This document shows, piece by piece, positions 34,178 to 42,955 of a DNA stretch of 64,000 nt; position 1 is the stretch's first letter, and the number at the start of each line of letters is the position of its first letter. Position numbers and translations under genes: made by a program. A model generated the notes under the pieces. The model was not told the DNA's origin, ran no database searches, and saw nothing but the letters and a program-made list of their open reading frames with translations. The DNA comes from CAVPDE01 sp964580575 (GTDB lineage: Bacteria > Desulfobacterota > DSM-4660 > Desulfatiglandales > HGW-15): positions 6,340-70,339 of the forward strand of contig CAZOLJ010000013.1 of the NCBI GenBank assembly GCA_964580575.1, written 5' to 3'.

Positions 34178-34454
34178 CCAACGAAAAAGGTTTAGATGAG
34201 AACAAGGAACCGACAATTAGAAACACAGTGCCAGCAAGCGAACTTCTCGGGTGTTCGTGCATCTTTTTGCCGGGAATCTTATCTACTCAAAGACATAAAG
34301 ATTTGCACGGCAGAAAAAACGGCGTTGCGGGAAGTCGTTGGGGATGGAGACGTTGGGGATTTAGAAAGCCTAACCTAAGATTTGGCCCGTTTAGAAAAGG
34401 ATTTTAAAACCAACCCTCCATTCGAAACAGAGCCAGAAATGGCTCTGTTTTTTT
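34178..34454 (+). ncRNA. candidate small RNA, about 275 nt
   Basis: It lies between a strong promoter and a strong terminator, with no believable reading frame. A long imperfect hairpin is visible: tttttgccg (34264-34272) with cggcagaaaaa (34308-34318), continued by gaatctt/aagattt. A smaller stem pairs gcgaac with gttcgt. Motifs of RNase P RNA, tmRNA, SRP RNA and a classical 6S RNA were not found. The start is estimated from the promoter. It could also be a long attenuated leader of gltX, but the terminator and the 94-base gap favour a separate RNA. Confidence 0.55.
34425..34454 (+). terminator. rho-independent terminator of the candidate RNA
   Basis: aaacagagcca-gaaa-tggctctgttt is a perfect 11-bp stem with a GNRA-type loop and seven T. 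Confidence 0.92.
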
Positions 34455-34548
34455 CTGATCCTAGCGATGAAAACGCCTCATCAAGAAATTGAATATCCAT
34501 TTTGCCTGTGATACACTCCCTCGGTACCCCTGAAGGAGTCATGACACG

Positions 34549-35967
34549 ATGACCGATGACAAGATTGTAACCCGATTTCCCCCGAGCCCCACAGGGTACC
34601 TGCACATCGGCGGAGCAAGAACAGCGCTCTACAATTGGCTTTTTGCCAGACAGAAGAAAGGGAAATTCGTTCTCAGAATCGAAGATACGGACAAGGAAAG
34701 ATCCACAGACGAAGCGACCCGGGCGATCGTGGACTCCCTCGAATGGCTTGGCATAGACTGGGACGAGGGCCCCTACTTTCAGTCCCGGCGATATCCCATT
34801 TATCAAGAGAAGGTGGAACGACTCCTCTCCACGGGCAAAGCCTATTACTGCCACTGCACTCCCGAAGAGTTGGATGCAAGACGGGAGGCGGCCAAAGCTC
34901 TCGGGCTCAAGCCCAAGTACGACGGGAAGTGTCGGGACAAGGGGCTTGGGCCCGGCCCGAATGCGGTGGTGAGACTCAAGTCCCCGCTGGCCGGCAAAAC
35001 CGTTTTTCACGATCTGGTCAAGGGCTCTATCTCGTTCCAGAACGAAGAATTGGACGACCTGGTCCTGTGGCGTTCCGACGGCAGCCCGACCTATCATCTG
35101 GCCGTCGTCGTAGACGACATCACCATGGGCATCACCTACGTGATCCGGGGGGACGACCATGTCAACAACACCCCCCGCCAAATCCTCATTTACCAGGCCC
35201 TTGGAGAACCCCTCCCCCACTACGCTCACGTGCCCATGATTCTCGGCCCTGATCGGACAAGACTCAGCAAGCGCCACGGAGCGACATCCGTCCTTGCCTA
35301 CCGGGACATGGGCTATTTGCCTCATGCCCTCCTGAACGCACTCGCCAGGGTCGGCTGGTCTTACGGTGACCAGGAGAAGTTCACGGTTCAGGAACTGATC
35401 GAGAAGTTTTCCCTGGAAAGCGTGGGCAAATCCGCCGGGATCTTCAACCCGGAAAAGCTTCTCGACCTGAACGCCCGGTACATCCGCGAATCGGATTCAA
35501 AGGACTTGGCTGAAGCGCTCATCCCTTTTCTGGAAAGACTCGGATTCAAGCCTCTGGACAAAAGCCGGGTGGTTGGTGCCGTTGAGACTCTCCGGATGCG
35601 GAGCAAAACGCTTGTCGAGATGGCCGAGAGTGCCCGTTTTTACTTTGACGAGGACTTTCGCTACGAAGAGAAAGCGGACCGCAAGTTTCTGAAACCAGAC
35701 GTCGCGCCTCTTGTGCAGGAAACCAGGGGACGTCTTCAAAGCCTCAACGACTTCACGCAGAAAAGCCTGGAAGGATTGTTCCTTCGCATTCTCGACGAAA
35801 AGAAGATCAAACTAGGAGATATCGCGCAACCTCTCCGGGTGGCGCTCACAGGTACAAGCGTCAGCCCCGGGCTTTTTGAGGTGATGGAGGTTCTCGGAAA
35901 GGAAACGGTCCTCCGGCGCATGGACAAAGCCTTACAGCACATGGGTCAGAAAACTCATTCCCACTAA
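34549..35967 (+). CDS. gltX: glutamate--tRNA ligase
   Basis: 472 residues, normal for GluRS. It attaches glutamate to tRNA-Glu. The class I HIGH motif is HIGG in FPPSPTGYLHIGGARTAL, and the KMSKS-like loop is RLSKRHG near residue 245. A zinc-type segment CHCTPEELD lies at about 103-111. The start ATG lies after gaaggagtcatgacacg. It is followed by serA 26 bases later and probably cotranscribed. Confidence 0.97.
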   Translation: MTDDKIVTRFPPSPTGYLHIGGARTALYNWLFARQKKGKFVLRIEDTDKERSTDEATRAIVDSLEWLGIDWDEGPYFQSRRYPIYQEKVERLLSTGKAYYCHCTPEELDARREAAKALGLKPKYDGKCRDKGLGPGPNAVVRLKSPLAGKTVFHDLVKGSISFQNEELDDLVLWRSDGSPTYHLAVVVDDITMGITYVIRGDDHVNNTPRQILIYQALGEPLPHYAHVPMILGPDRTRLSKRHGATSVLAYRDMGYLPHALLNALARVGWSYGDQEKFTVQELIEKFSLESVGKSAGIFNPEKLLDLNARYIRESDSKDLAEALIPFLERLGFKPLDKSRVVGAVETLRMRSKTLVEMAESARFYFDEDFRYEEKADRKFLKPDVAPLVQETRGRLQSLNDFTQKSLEGLFLRILDEKKIKLGDIAQPLRVALTGTSVSPGLFEVMEVLGKETVLRRMDKALQHMGQKTHSH

Positions 35968-35993
35968 CTTTTAACGATGAAGAGGAGGTGACA

Positions 35994-37589
35994 ATGTACA
36001 GAGTGATGTTGAGGGACAACATGTCTCCGAGGGCAAAGGAAATCCTGGAAGCAACAGGCCAGATCCAAGTGGTCGTGGACAACGACAAAGCCACGAACGA
36101 TCCGAAAGTTCTTGCCGGCCTGATCGGCGAGTTCGACGGGCTCGGCATCCGCAGCGGCACCAAGGTTTCTGCTGCGGTGCTTGAAAAGGCGGGCAAGCTC
36201 AAGGTCGTGGCCCGCGCCGGCATTGGGGTCGACAATGTGGACGTGAGCGATGCCTCCAGCCGCGGCATCGTGGTGATGAACGCTCCCGGAGGAAACACGC
36301 TGACCACGGCAGAGCACGCGATCTCCATGATGCTTTCCCTGGCGCGGAACATTCCGCAGGCCACCGCTTCCATGCGCTCCGGCCTGTGGGAGAAGAAAGC
36401 CTTCATGGGAGTCGAGATCGGCGGAAAAACACTGGGCATCATCGGATTGGGCCAGATCGGCCGCGTCGTCACTTCCCGAGCCCAGGGTCTGGGCATGAAG
36501 GTGATCGCCACCGACCCTTACATCACCAAAGAAGTGGCTACCTCCCTTGGCGTGGAACTGGTTCTCATGGACGACCTGCTGGCTAACGCGGATTTCATCT
36601 CTCTTCATGTCCCCCGGTTGGAGGAGACCAAGAACCTGATTCGCGGCGCCACTCTTCAGAAGATGAAGAAGGGCGTCCGCCTCATCAACTGTGCGCGCGG
36701 AGACGTCGTCAACCTGGACGACCTGGCCGAAGCGCTGTCCAAAGGCCAGGTGGCCGGCGCGGCGCTCGATGTGTTTCCCCAGGAGCCTCCGGATTTTTCA
36801 GCGCCGGTCTTCAAGCATCCGAACGTGATCCTCACCCCCCACCTGGGAGCAAGCACGGGCGAAGCCCAGGAAAAGGTTGCCGAGATGATCGCCAAACAAA
36901 TGGTGAGTTACTTCCTCGAAGGGGTCATCATCAACGCGGTGAATTTTCCGTCCATTCCTATGGAAACCATGGCCAAGCTCCGGCTCCATCTGGATCTTGC
37001 GGAACAAATGGGATCCATGGTGGGACAGATGGTCCGTCAGCCCTGCGACATGAACGTCACTTACAGCGGTTACGTGACCGAATTCGACACGCGGGTCCTG
37101 ACCCACGCGGTGCTCAAGGGTCTTTTGAGCTGCTTTACGGACCGCCCCGTGAACTTCGTCAACGCGCCCTACATGGCCAAAGCCAAAGGCATCAAGGTCC
37201 AGGAGACGATTCAAATGCAGGCCGTGGAGTACACCAACCTGATCCGCATTGACCTCCCGGGGATCAAGGAGGATTTGAATGAGGTCTGGGGAACGGTCTT
37301 TGCGAAAAAGTACCAGAGGATCGTGCGCATCGGCAAGATCTTCCTGGACGCCATCCCCCAAGGGCCCATGATCCTCGTCCAAAACGTGGACCGGCCCGGC
37401 GTGATCGGCAATATCGGCATGACTCTCGGCAAGCATGGCATCAACATCGCCCGATTCCAGCTCGGAAGGGCCAAGGAGCAGGCCATCTGCACGGTCAACC
37501 TCGACACTCCGGTCAACGACGACATCCTTCACGAGATCCGTGCTCTGCCCAACGTTTTGAGCGTGCGTTACATTAAATTCGGCGCATGA
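35994..37589 (+). CDS. serA: D-3-phosphoglycerate dehydrogenase
   Basis: 531 residues from the ATG at 35994, with gaggaggtg just before; a GTG six bases earlier is inside that site. It oxidises 3-phosphoglycerate with NAD in the first step of serine synthesis. Long (type I) form: Rossmann motif LGIIGLGQIGRVV, active-site pieces ARAGIGVDNVD and NCARGDVVN, and catalytic His in TPHLGASTGEAQ. The allosteric substrate-binding and ACT domains (LVQNVDRPGVIGNIGMTLGK) suggest serine feedback. The stop overlaps the next gene by ATGA. Confidence 0.97.
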   Translation: MYRVMLRDNMSPRAKEILEATGQIQVVVDNDKATNDPKVLAGLIGEFDGLGIRSGTKVSAAVLEKAGKLKVVARAGIGVDNVDVSDASSRGIVVMNAPGGNTLTTAEHAISMMLSLARNIPQATASMRSGLWEKKAFMGVEIGGKTLGIIGLGQIGRVVTSRAQGLGMKVIATDPYITKEVATSLGVELVLMDDLLANADFISLHVPRLEETKNLIRGATLQKMKKGVRLINCARGDVVNLDDLAEALSKGQVAGAALDVFPQEPPDFSAPVFKHPNVILTPHLGASTGEAQEKVAEMIAKQMVSYFLEGVIINAVNFPSIPMETMAKLRLHLDLAEQMGSMVGQMVRQPCDMNVTYSGYVTEFDTRVLTHAVLKGLLSCFTDRPVNFVNAPYMAKAKGIKVQETIQMQAVEYTNLIRIDLPGIKEDLNEVWGTVFAKKYQRIVRIGKIFLDAIPQGPMILVQNVDRPGVIGNIGMTLGKHGINIARFQLGRAKEQAICTVNLDTPVNDDILHEIRALPNVLSVRYIKFGA

Positions 37590-38461
37590 CTCAGGAAGAC
37601 CCTAGGGATAAGCTCAGCCTGAGCCACCAAGATGTTGTGGCCATGAACTTCGTGAGAGCCCATGGGATCTATGTTTACCGAAGGCATTACCGCGCCGGGC
37701 TCCGTTCTCACATCATGCAGGTCCTGCTTCGTGAAGACCTCGACAGGGAAAGGACGGGAATTCTCAGGGACGGAGTCCGGCATTTTCCCAAGGCCCGTCC
37801 CCTCAAGATGCTGCGAGTCTTCAGAACCCGATTCAAGAATCTCGAAGCCGCGGAACAAGAGCTCCTCAGGGTCAAGACCCTTGAAGCGTATCTGGCTCCT
37901 CTCCACATGGCACGATCAAATGAAGTCCTTGTCGATTTCACCGGCGCAGATAAAAAGGAAACCCTTCTGTGCGGCCTGCAGGAATACGTGGAAGGAGAAA
38001 CCCTCAATCCATGGAATCGTCTGGATGATGCAGAGCTCGCCTCCTTGAAGGAGCGGATGCCTGATCCGGTGGGCCCGGATTCCCAAAGCGAATGGATTGC
38101 AAACGTCCGTACCCAGGCCGGGGGATTTGTTCTGCGGGTTAGGCAATTGATTTCACTCGCAGGCTATATTCCGGATCTCGCAGGGTCAGGCAACCTCATC
38201 CTGACAGCCACGGGCCTGATCAAGCTCGTGGACATCAACAACATCTCCAGGGTGTCCTCTGATTCCTGTATCCCCCTCGATGACCGGGGCTATCCGGTGT
38301 GTGACAAATCCGTGGAAGCCCTCTCCATGATTGAAAAGAATCTGGCCTGTCGCCCCCTCGATCCTGACGACGAGATCTACAAGGTTTTTCTCGCTCCTGA
38401 CAGAATGGAAAGGGTTCGGGTTCTGGAAAGAGAATTCCACAGGACCCCGCCGGCCGGCTGA
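37586..38461 (+). CDS. kinase-fold-like protein coupled to serA
   Basis: 291 residues starting in the serA stop (ATGA). Not a known family to me. The order of features resembles a small kinase: LVDFTGADKK (sheet), LQEYVEGETLNPWN (hinge-like), then PDLAGSGNLILTATGLIKLVD where D-x5-N and a later LVDINN recall the catalytic and metal loops. No canonical HRD or P-loop is seen, so it may be a pseudokinase or merely similar. The tight coupling suggests a role with SerA or with phosphorylated metabolites. Confidence 0.6.
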   Translation: MTQEDPRDKLSLSHQDVVAMNFVRAHGIYVYRRHYRAGLRSHIMQVLLREDLDRERTGILRDGVRHFPKARPLKMLRVFRTRFKNLEAAEQELLRVKTLEAYLAPLHMARSNEVLVDFTGADKKETLLCGLQEYVEGETLNPWNRLDDAELASLKERMPDPVGPDSQSEWIANVRTQAGGFVLRVRQLISLAGYIPDLAGSGNLILTATGLIKLVDINNISRVSSDSCIPLDDRGYPVCDKSVEALSMIEKNLACRPLDPDDEIYKVFLAPDRMERVRVLEREFHRTPPAG

Positions 38462-38502
38462 TGTGTCGACTCTCCTCTAAGATTCTTCTCTGGGTTGTGT
38501 AA

Positions 38503-39261
38503 TCACCCGCGGCCGATAAAGGGCATCTTCGTTGCCATGATCGCAAGAAACTGGACATTGGTGTCCAGGGGCAGGCTCGCCATGCAGAGCACGGCGCTAG
38601 CCACATGGCTCAGGTCCATGAGCGGCTCTGGTGCGATGGTGCCGTTGGCTTGTGCAGCCCCTGTGCCTATTTTCGATGTGATTTCCGTTGCCGCGTTGCC
38701 GATGTCGATCTGGCCGCAGGCGATGTCGTACTTCCTCCCGTCGAGGGAGGTCGACTTGGTCAGGCCGGTGATGGCATGCTTGGTCGCTGTGTAAGGCGCT
38801 GAATTGGGGCGCGGTGCATGGGCTGAGATCGATCCGTTGTTGATGATGCGGCCCCCGCGGGGAACCTGGCTCTTCATGATCTTGAAGGCTTCCTGGGTGC
38901 ACAGGAACGCACCCGTCAGATTGATGTCCACCGCGGTTTTCCACTGCTCGAAACTCAGATCCTCCAGGGGGACCCCTGGCGGGAAGACCCCCGCATTGTT
39001 GAAGAGCAGGTCCAGTCGACCGAAGCCCTCCTTCGTTTTGGCGAACAGGGCCCGCACGGAGTCCGGAAGGCTCACGTCGGCCGGAACCACCAGAGCCATG
39101 GCGCCTGCAGACCCCGCATCCTTTGCAGTCTGTTCAAGAGGATCTCTGCGCCGGCCGGCCAGCACCACCCGGTACCCGTCCTTCAGAAGCGTGAGGGCAA
39201 CGGTTTTTCCGATGCCGCTGCCCGCGCCTGTGACTATCGCGACCTTGTTGTGACCGTTCAT
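38503..39261 (-). CDS. short-chain dehydrogenase/reductase
   Basis: 252 residues. Cofactor motif TGAGSGIGKTV, NNAG in LLFNNAGVFPPG, and active-site Ser and YxxxK in SAPYTATKHAITGL. Acts on an unknown alcohol or ketone with NAD(P). An aggaggttgaag ribosome site precedes the ATG. It is divergent from the CoA-transferase gene, and a 28-codon remnant overlaps its start. Confidence 0.9.
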   Translation of the reverse strand: MNGHNKVAIVTGAGSGIGKTVALTLLKDGYRVVLAGRRRDPLEQTAKDAGSAGAMALVVPADVSLPDSVRALFAKTKEGFGRLDLLFNNAGVFPPGVPLEDLSFEQWKTAVDINLTGAFLCTQEAFKIMKSQVPRGGRIINNGSISAHAPRPNSAPYTATKHAITGLTKSTSLDGRKYDIACGQIDIGNAATEITSKIGTGAAQANGTIAPEPLMDLSHVASAVLCMASLPLDTNVQFLAIMATKMPFIGRG

Positions 39262-39344
39262 TCTTCAACCTCCTGCATTTCCTTGCCGTAGACTGCCTCC
39301 ATCTCATGACGGAAGCGCACCGCCTCACTGTCTTCCGCGGCCAC
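39258..39344 (-). pseudogene. 28-codon 3' remnant overlapping the SDR start
   Basis: In frame up to the TGA in the SDR ATGA: VAAEDSEAVRFRHEMEAVYG and eight more residues, then stop. The composition looks like the end of a real protein, but upstream of the GTG the frame is closed by a TGA. It is probably the truncated tail of a deleted gene that was translationally coupled to the SDR; it could also be a leader peptide. Confidence 0.35.
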
Positions 39345-39588
39345 ATCGACAGATCAAGGGCATCTTTTTTATCACGGTCTACCCCACGTGTCCATCATTC
39401 AAGGGCGCACCGCAGGGGAAGGCCGATTAGGAATACTTCCGGGTTTTTCCATCTGAACCCTTCTCCTCTCGTCTGGAATCTTGTGTGCCGAGGTTGCCCT
39501 TGACACCCAAGGGACGACTCACCTACAGTCCAGCACCTTTGTGTCATCAGGGAATGGGCAGTGTGCCGGAACTCTGTCGGAATTATGA

Positions 39589-39617
39589 TTGACCGTGCAC
39601 GGTAGACCACCTATACT
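39589..39617 (+). promoter_or_regulatory. promoter of the CoA-transferase gene with a palindromic operator
   Basis: TTGACC (39589-39594), 17-base spacer, TATACT (39612-39617), about 80 bases before the gene. A perfect 12-bp palindrome, accgtgcacggt (39592-39603), overlaps the -35 box and spacer, where a bound repressor would block transcription. The rest of 39345-39698 has no gene. Confidence 0.65.
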
Positions 39618-39698
39618 CCTTCAAGTAAAGAAGCCCTGCTGATCGTCACTCCCCAGGCACTTTGGGGCCCGTAGGCTCTTTAAGGAGGATCTCCTATC

Positions 39699-41000
39699 GT
39701 GTACAAAGCTGAATACAAAAGTAAACTTAGAACACCACAACTGGCGATCGAATCCGTTCCCGATACCTGTACCATCGTGCACGGCATGGCCTCTGGGGAG
39801 CCCGGGGCGCTTCTCGGGGCAGTCGCCGAGCGCGCGCGTGCCGGGAAGTTCAAGGAGGTAAAAGCCTTTTCCATGCTGCCCATGGCCCATGCAGCCAGGA
39901 CAATCTTGGATCCAGGCTTAAGTGATGTGATTTTTCCCCAAACCTGGTTTGTGAGTCCGTCGGACCGCGGGTTTGTACGGGTGGGCCTGAACAGTTTCGT
40001 GCCCAATGAATTCCACCAGGTTCCCAGGCTGATCAGGGATTTTATGGAGATAGACCTGGTGATCACCACCGTTTCCCCCATGGACAGAGCGGGATTCTTC
40101 ACGTTTGGGACCATCAACGACTATATCTCAACGGCTGCGAGGCACTGCCGGAGACTTGTCGTTGAGGTCAATCCTAACATGCCTAGGGTGTTTGGGGACT
40201 CGTTGCTGCATGTTTCGGAGGTGGATGCCATTGTGGAGAATGATTCCCCAATTCTGGAGGTCGTTCCGGCTGAGCCCAAGCCCGAAGCGGAGATCATCGG
40301 TCGCTCTATTGCCGAGATGATCCCCGACGGGGCCACGATCCAGCTCGGCTTTGGGGGCATTCCGAACGCGCTGGCAGGCTCCCTGGAAAACCATAAAGAC
40401 CTGGGGATTCACAGCGAGCTTTTCTGCCCTGGCCTGAAGCATCTCATTCAGAAAGGGGTCGTCACCGGCAGAAAGAAGAACCTACACCCGCGACAGCATG
40501 TCTTCACCAATGCATTGGGGGACCGGGATATGTATGATTTCATGAATGACAACCCCAGCATGGCGAGTCACCCGGTCTCCTATACCAATGAGCCTCACCT
40601 CATCGCGCAGAACGACAACCTGATCTCGATCAACGCCACGATTGAGGTAGACCTCCTGGGACAGTGCAATTCCGAATCCATCGGAGGGTTCCAATTCAGT
40701 GGCACGGGTGGGCAGTTGGACTTCGTCCGGGGAGCCTTCAATTCCAGAGGGGGCAAGTCCATCATTGCTTTTTACGCCACAGCGAAAAACGGGGAAGTGT
40801 CGCGGGTGGTTCCTCGTTTTCAAACGGGCACTGTAGTGACTACTCCAAGAATGGACACGCATTATCTTGTTACCGAGCACGGCGTCGTGAATCTGAAAGG
40901 AAAATCCACTCGAGACAGAGCGCTGGACATTATAAGCATCGCTCATCCAAAATTCAGTGACAGTCTGTTGCATGAAGCCGAGGACATGCACCTTATTTAA
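39699..41000 (+). CDS. acetyl-CoA hydrolase/CoA-transferase family protein
   Basis: 433 residues from a GTG with taaggaggat just upstream. Family landmarks: IQLGFGGIPNAL, HSELFCPGLKHLIQKG, SIGGFQFSGTGGQLDFVRGA, and YLVTEHGVVNLKGKS. The catalytic Glu position of class I CoA-transferases falls near IHSELF or NSESIGGFQ. Members include 4-hydroxybutyrate, propionate and succinyl-CoA:acetate CoA-transferases; the exact acyl donor cannot be told. It fits short-chain acid metabolism of an anaerobe. Confidence 0.9.
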   Translation: MYKAEYKSKLRTPQLAIESVPDTCTIVHGMASGEPGALLGAVAERARAGKFKEVKAFSMLPMAHAARTILDPGLSDVIFPQTWFVSPSDRGFVRVGLNSFVPNEFHQVPRLIRDFMEIDLVITTVSPMDRAGFFTFGTINDYISTAARHCRRLVVEVNPNMPRVFGDSLLHVSEVDAIVENDSPILEVVPAEPKPEAEIIGRSIAEMIPDGATIQLGFGGIPNALAGSLENHKDLGIHSELFCPGLKHLIQKGVVTGRKKNLHPRQHVFTNALGDRDMYDFMNDNPSMASHPVSYTNEPHLIAQNDNLISINATIEVDLLGQCNSESIGGFQFSGTGGQLDFVRGAFNSRGGKSIIAFYATAKNGEVSRVVPRFQTGTVVTTPRMDTHYLVTEHGVVNLKGKSTRDRALDIISIAHPKFSDSLLHEAEDMHLI

Positions 41001-41109
41001 GGCACGTCGACAGCCCTGTCTGAATGAGTAAAGGCTGGTTCCCCGGTCTTCAGAGGCGCTGCAAGGGCGAGCGATACAAAACAAGACATGCTCTAGGCTT
41101 CCTTCTCAC

Positions 41110-41138
41110 TAAACCCTCCAGCAGAGGTGGAGGGTTTA
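41110..41138. other. perfect 11-bp hairpin before the STAS gene
   Basis: taaaccctcca-gcagagg-tggagggttta. The trailing ttta is short, so it may be a weak bidirectional terminator for the CoA-transferase transcript or a leader element of the STAS gene. Confidence 0.5.
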
Positions 41139-41189
41139 GGCACTGGATCGCCAATTGGCCGCACAGGGTATACCGCTGAAGGAGGTAGT

Positions 41190-41522
41190 ATGAAGATCGA
41201 CGCATCAAAGGAAGGAAATGCAGTGGTTATGTGTTTAAGGGGCAGATTAGACGCCGGTGCCTCATCTGAATTCGAGACGAGTCTATCCGATTGGATATCG
41301 AAAGGCGATAACAACTTTCTTCTGAACTTCACCGGCCTGGAGTATATCAGCAGTGCGGGTCTCCGGAGCATCCTCGCCGCTTCCAAAAAACTGAAAGACA
41401 GGAATGGAAGAATTTTCGTTGCGGGACTGCATGGACCTGTGGAGGAGGTTTTCAAGGTTTCCGGGTTTATGTCTATTTTTAGAGTCTTTGCTACGGCAGA
41501 AGCGGCACTCAAAGAGATTTGA
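41190..41522 (+). CDS. STAS-domain anti-sigma factor antagonist
   Basis: 110 residues from the ATG at 41190, with gaaggaggtagt before it; the longer frame from 41127 would start in the hairpin. SpoIIAA-like: LRGRLDAGASSEFETSL, then LLNFTGLEYISSAGLRSIL, where the Ser in SSAG is the usual phosphorylation site. It probably relieves an anti-sigma kinase or acts in a stress or polarity switch. No partner kinase is adjacent. Confidence 0.88.
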   Translation: MKIDASKEGNAVVMCLRGRLDAGASSEFETSLSDWISKGDNNFLLNFTGLEYISSAGLRSILAASKKLKDRNGRIFVAGLHGPVEEVFKVSGFMSIFRVFATAEAALKEI

Positions 41523-41692
41523 TTCATGGCTGTGCTGACACGTTTGCACCTGTCCGCCAAGCTCGAAAATTTGGGCAGACGGGAGAAGGATCGCAACATC
41601 CTGACATTGATCATCCAAAAGGATTAGAGAGTGGTGCTCAGAGCAGGGCTAGGGTCACCTAGAACGCCAATCGCGATGAGCATCAGTCGCAA

Positions 41693-42952
41693 TTACAGGC
41701 TTTTCCCTGATCCGGATGGACTCGATTTCTTTTTCAGGCACTTGTCCAGCTCGGCCTTTGGAATCCCTAAGCAGTAGAGGATGTGGGAGATCCGGTCCGT
41801 GCTGAGGATGCCGTCTGTGGCCACACTCGTGTCCTCGGGTTTGAAGGCGATGGACAGGCCCACGTTCCTGATGAAGTGAGACCGTGTGGAGCCGTCACCC
41901 ACGGCAATGACCTGTTCGGGTTTGAGGCCTTCCACGCTCATGATGAAGTCGAGGATCTCGTTCTTGGTGTCATTGGTGATGACCGGTTCCTGCAAGTCTC
42001 CGGTGATGATCCCCTTCTCATCCGCCTTGAGAGAATTCGAGAAGGCATAATCCACCCCCGCCTGTTCAAAGATCCTCTTCATGAGAAAACTGAAGCCCGA
42101 AGACAGAAGCGCGATCTTGAAACCCATGGATTTCAAGATCGCGATCAGCTCCAGGGCACCGGGGTTCAACTGAAGTTTATCGCTGAATTTCTCCAGGTCC
42201 GCCAGAGGAATGCCCCGAAGGATTCGGGCGTTTTCCAAAAGGGCCTGCATTTTGTCCTCGCCCCCGTTCTTGATTTCCGCCTCCCCTTCGGCCTTGACTC
42301 TCCCTTCGATTCGCTTCAGAAAATCCTCCAGAGAGGATTCCTGCAGCAGAGAGGACTCCACGTCAAAGACGACAAGCTTCTTTCCCCTGTTGAAAACATC
42401 TTCACTTTGAATCACCACGCTCTGGTTGAGGCTGCTGCACAATTGCCTGAAGGCCAGCTTCATCTTTTCAATCGCTTCCCCGTGGGACATCCGGGGCTCC
42501 ACCCGCATCCGGCTTGTGTTGATCGCCATCTCCATGGAAAAGAACTTCCCGCGAGCGATCATTCTGCAGCTTTCAATGTTGATGTGGTGCTGGTGGAAGA
42601 AGGTGGACACGGCCGCAATGATACCCGGCTTGTCTTCCCCGAGAACGGTCACCACGTGGTTTTCCTTTTCCCTGGAATAGGCAATCTGATCTTCCTGATA
42701 GATCCCGAGCACGATCTTCAAGCCGGTCTCCTCCCCCATGCGGGAAAGCGCATCGCTAATCTTTTGCATGTGGGCGTCGGATCCGGAAAAATCAATGATC
42801 AGAAAGATGGAGAAAAGACCATGCCGGCAGCTTTCCTCCACATCGATGATGTTCCCGTTCAGCTCGAAAACCCGGGTCGTGAGCTTGGACACCAGGCCCG
42901 GAGAATCAAGCCCTATGGCTGAAAGGCTGATGATTTTTCCCTTTTCTCCCAT
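41693..42952 (-). CDS. phosphoserine-phosphatase-like HAD protein with two ACT domains
   Basis: 419 residues. Two ACT-like domains (about 6-85 and 98-175; the second has VTVLGEDKPGIIAAV) precede a HAD phosphatase domain. Motif I is FDVES (D197, E199) rather than DxD. Motif IV is GDGSTRS in place of GDGxND, so the second acid is Arg. ThrH-type phosphatases also use D-x-E, so activity is possible but not the textbook SerB type. It begins 3 bases after the SbnI/SerK-like gene stop, with aaggag within that end. Possible job: phosphoserine hydrolysis under amino-acid control. Confidence 0.8.
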   Translation of the reverse strand: MGEKGKIISLSAIGLDSPGLVSKLTTRVFELNGNIIDVEESCRHGLFSIFLIIDFSGSDAHMQKISDALSRMGEETGLKIVLGIYQEDQIAYSREKENHVVTVLGEDKPGIIAAVSTFFHQHHINIESCRMIARGKFFSMEMAINTSRMRVEPRMSHGEAIEKMKLAFRQLCSSLNQSVVIQSEDVFNRGKKLVVFDVESSLLQESSLEDFLKRIEGRVKAEGEAEIKNGGEDKMQALLENARILRGIPLADLEKFSDKLQLNPGALELIAILKSMGFKIALLSSGFSFLMKRIFEQAGVDYAFSNSLKADEKGIITGDLQEPVITNDTKNEILDFIMSVEGLKPEQVIAVGDGSTRSHFIRNVGLSIAFKPEDTSVATDGILSTDRISHILYCLGIPKAELDKCLKKKSSPSGSGKSL

Positions 42953-42955
42953 CGT

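Noticed and set aside
34178..34454. 6S RNA, RNase P RNA or tmRNA
   Set aside because: Their conserved motifs were not found; kept as an unclassified candidate RNA.
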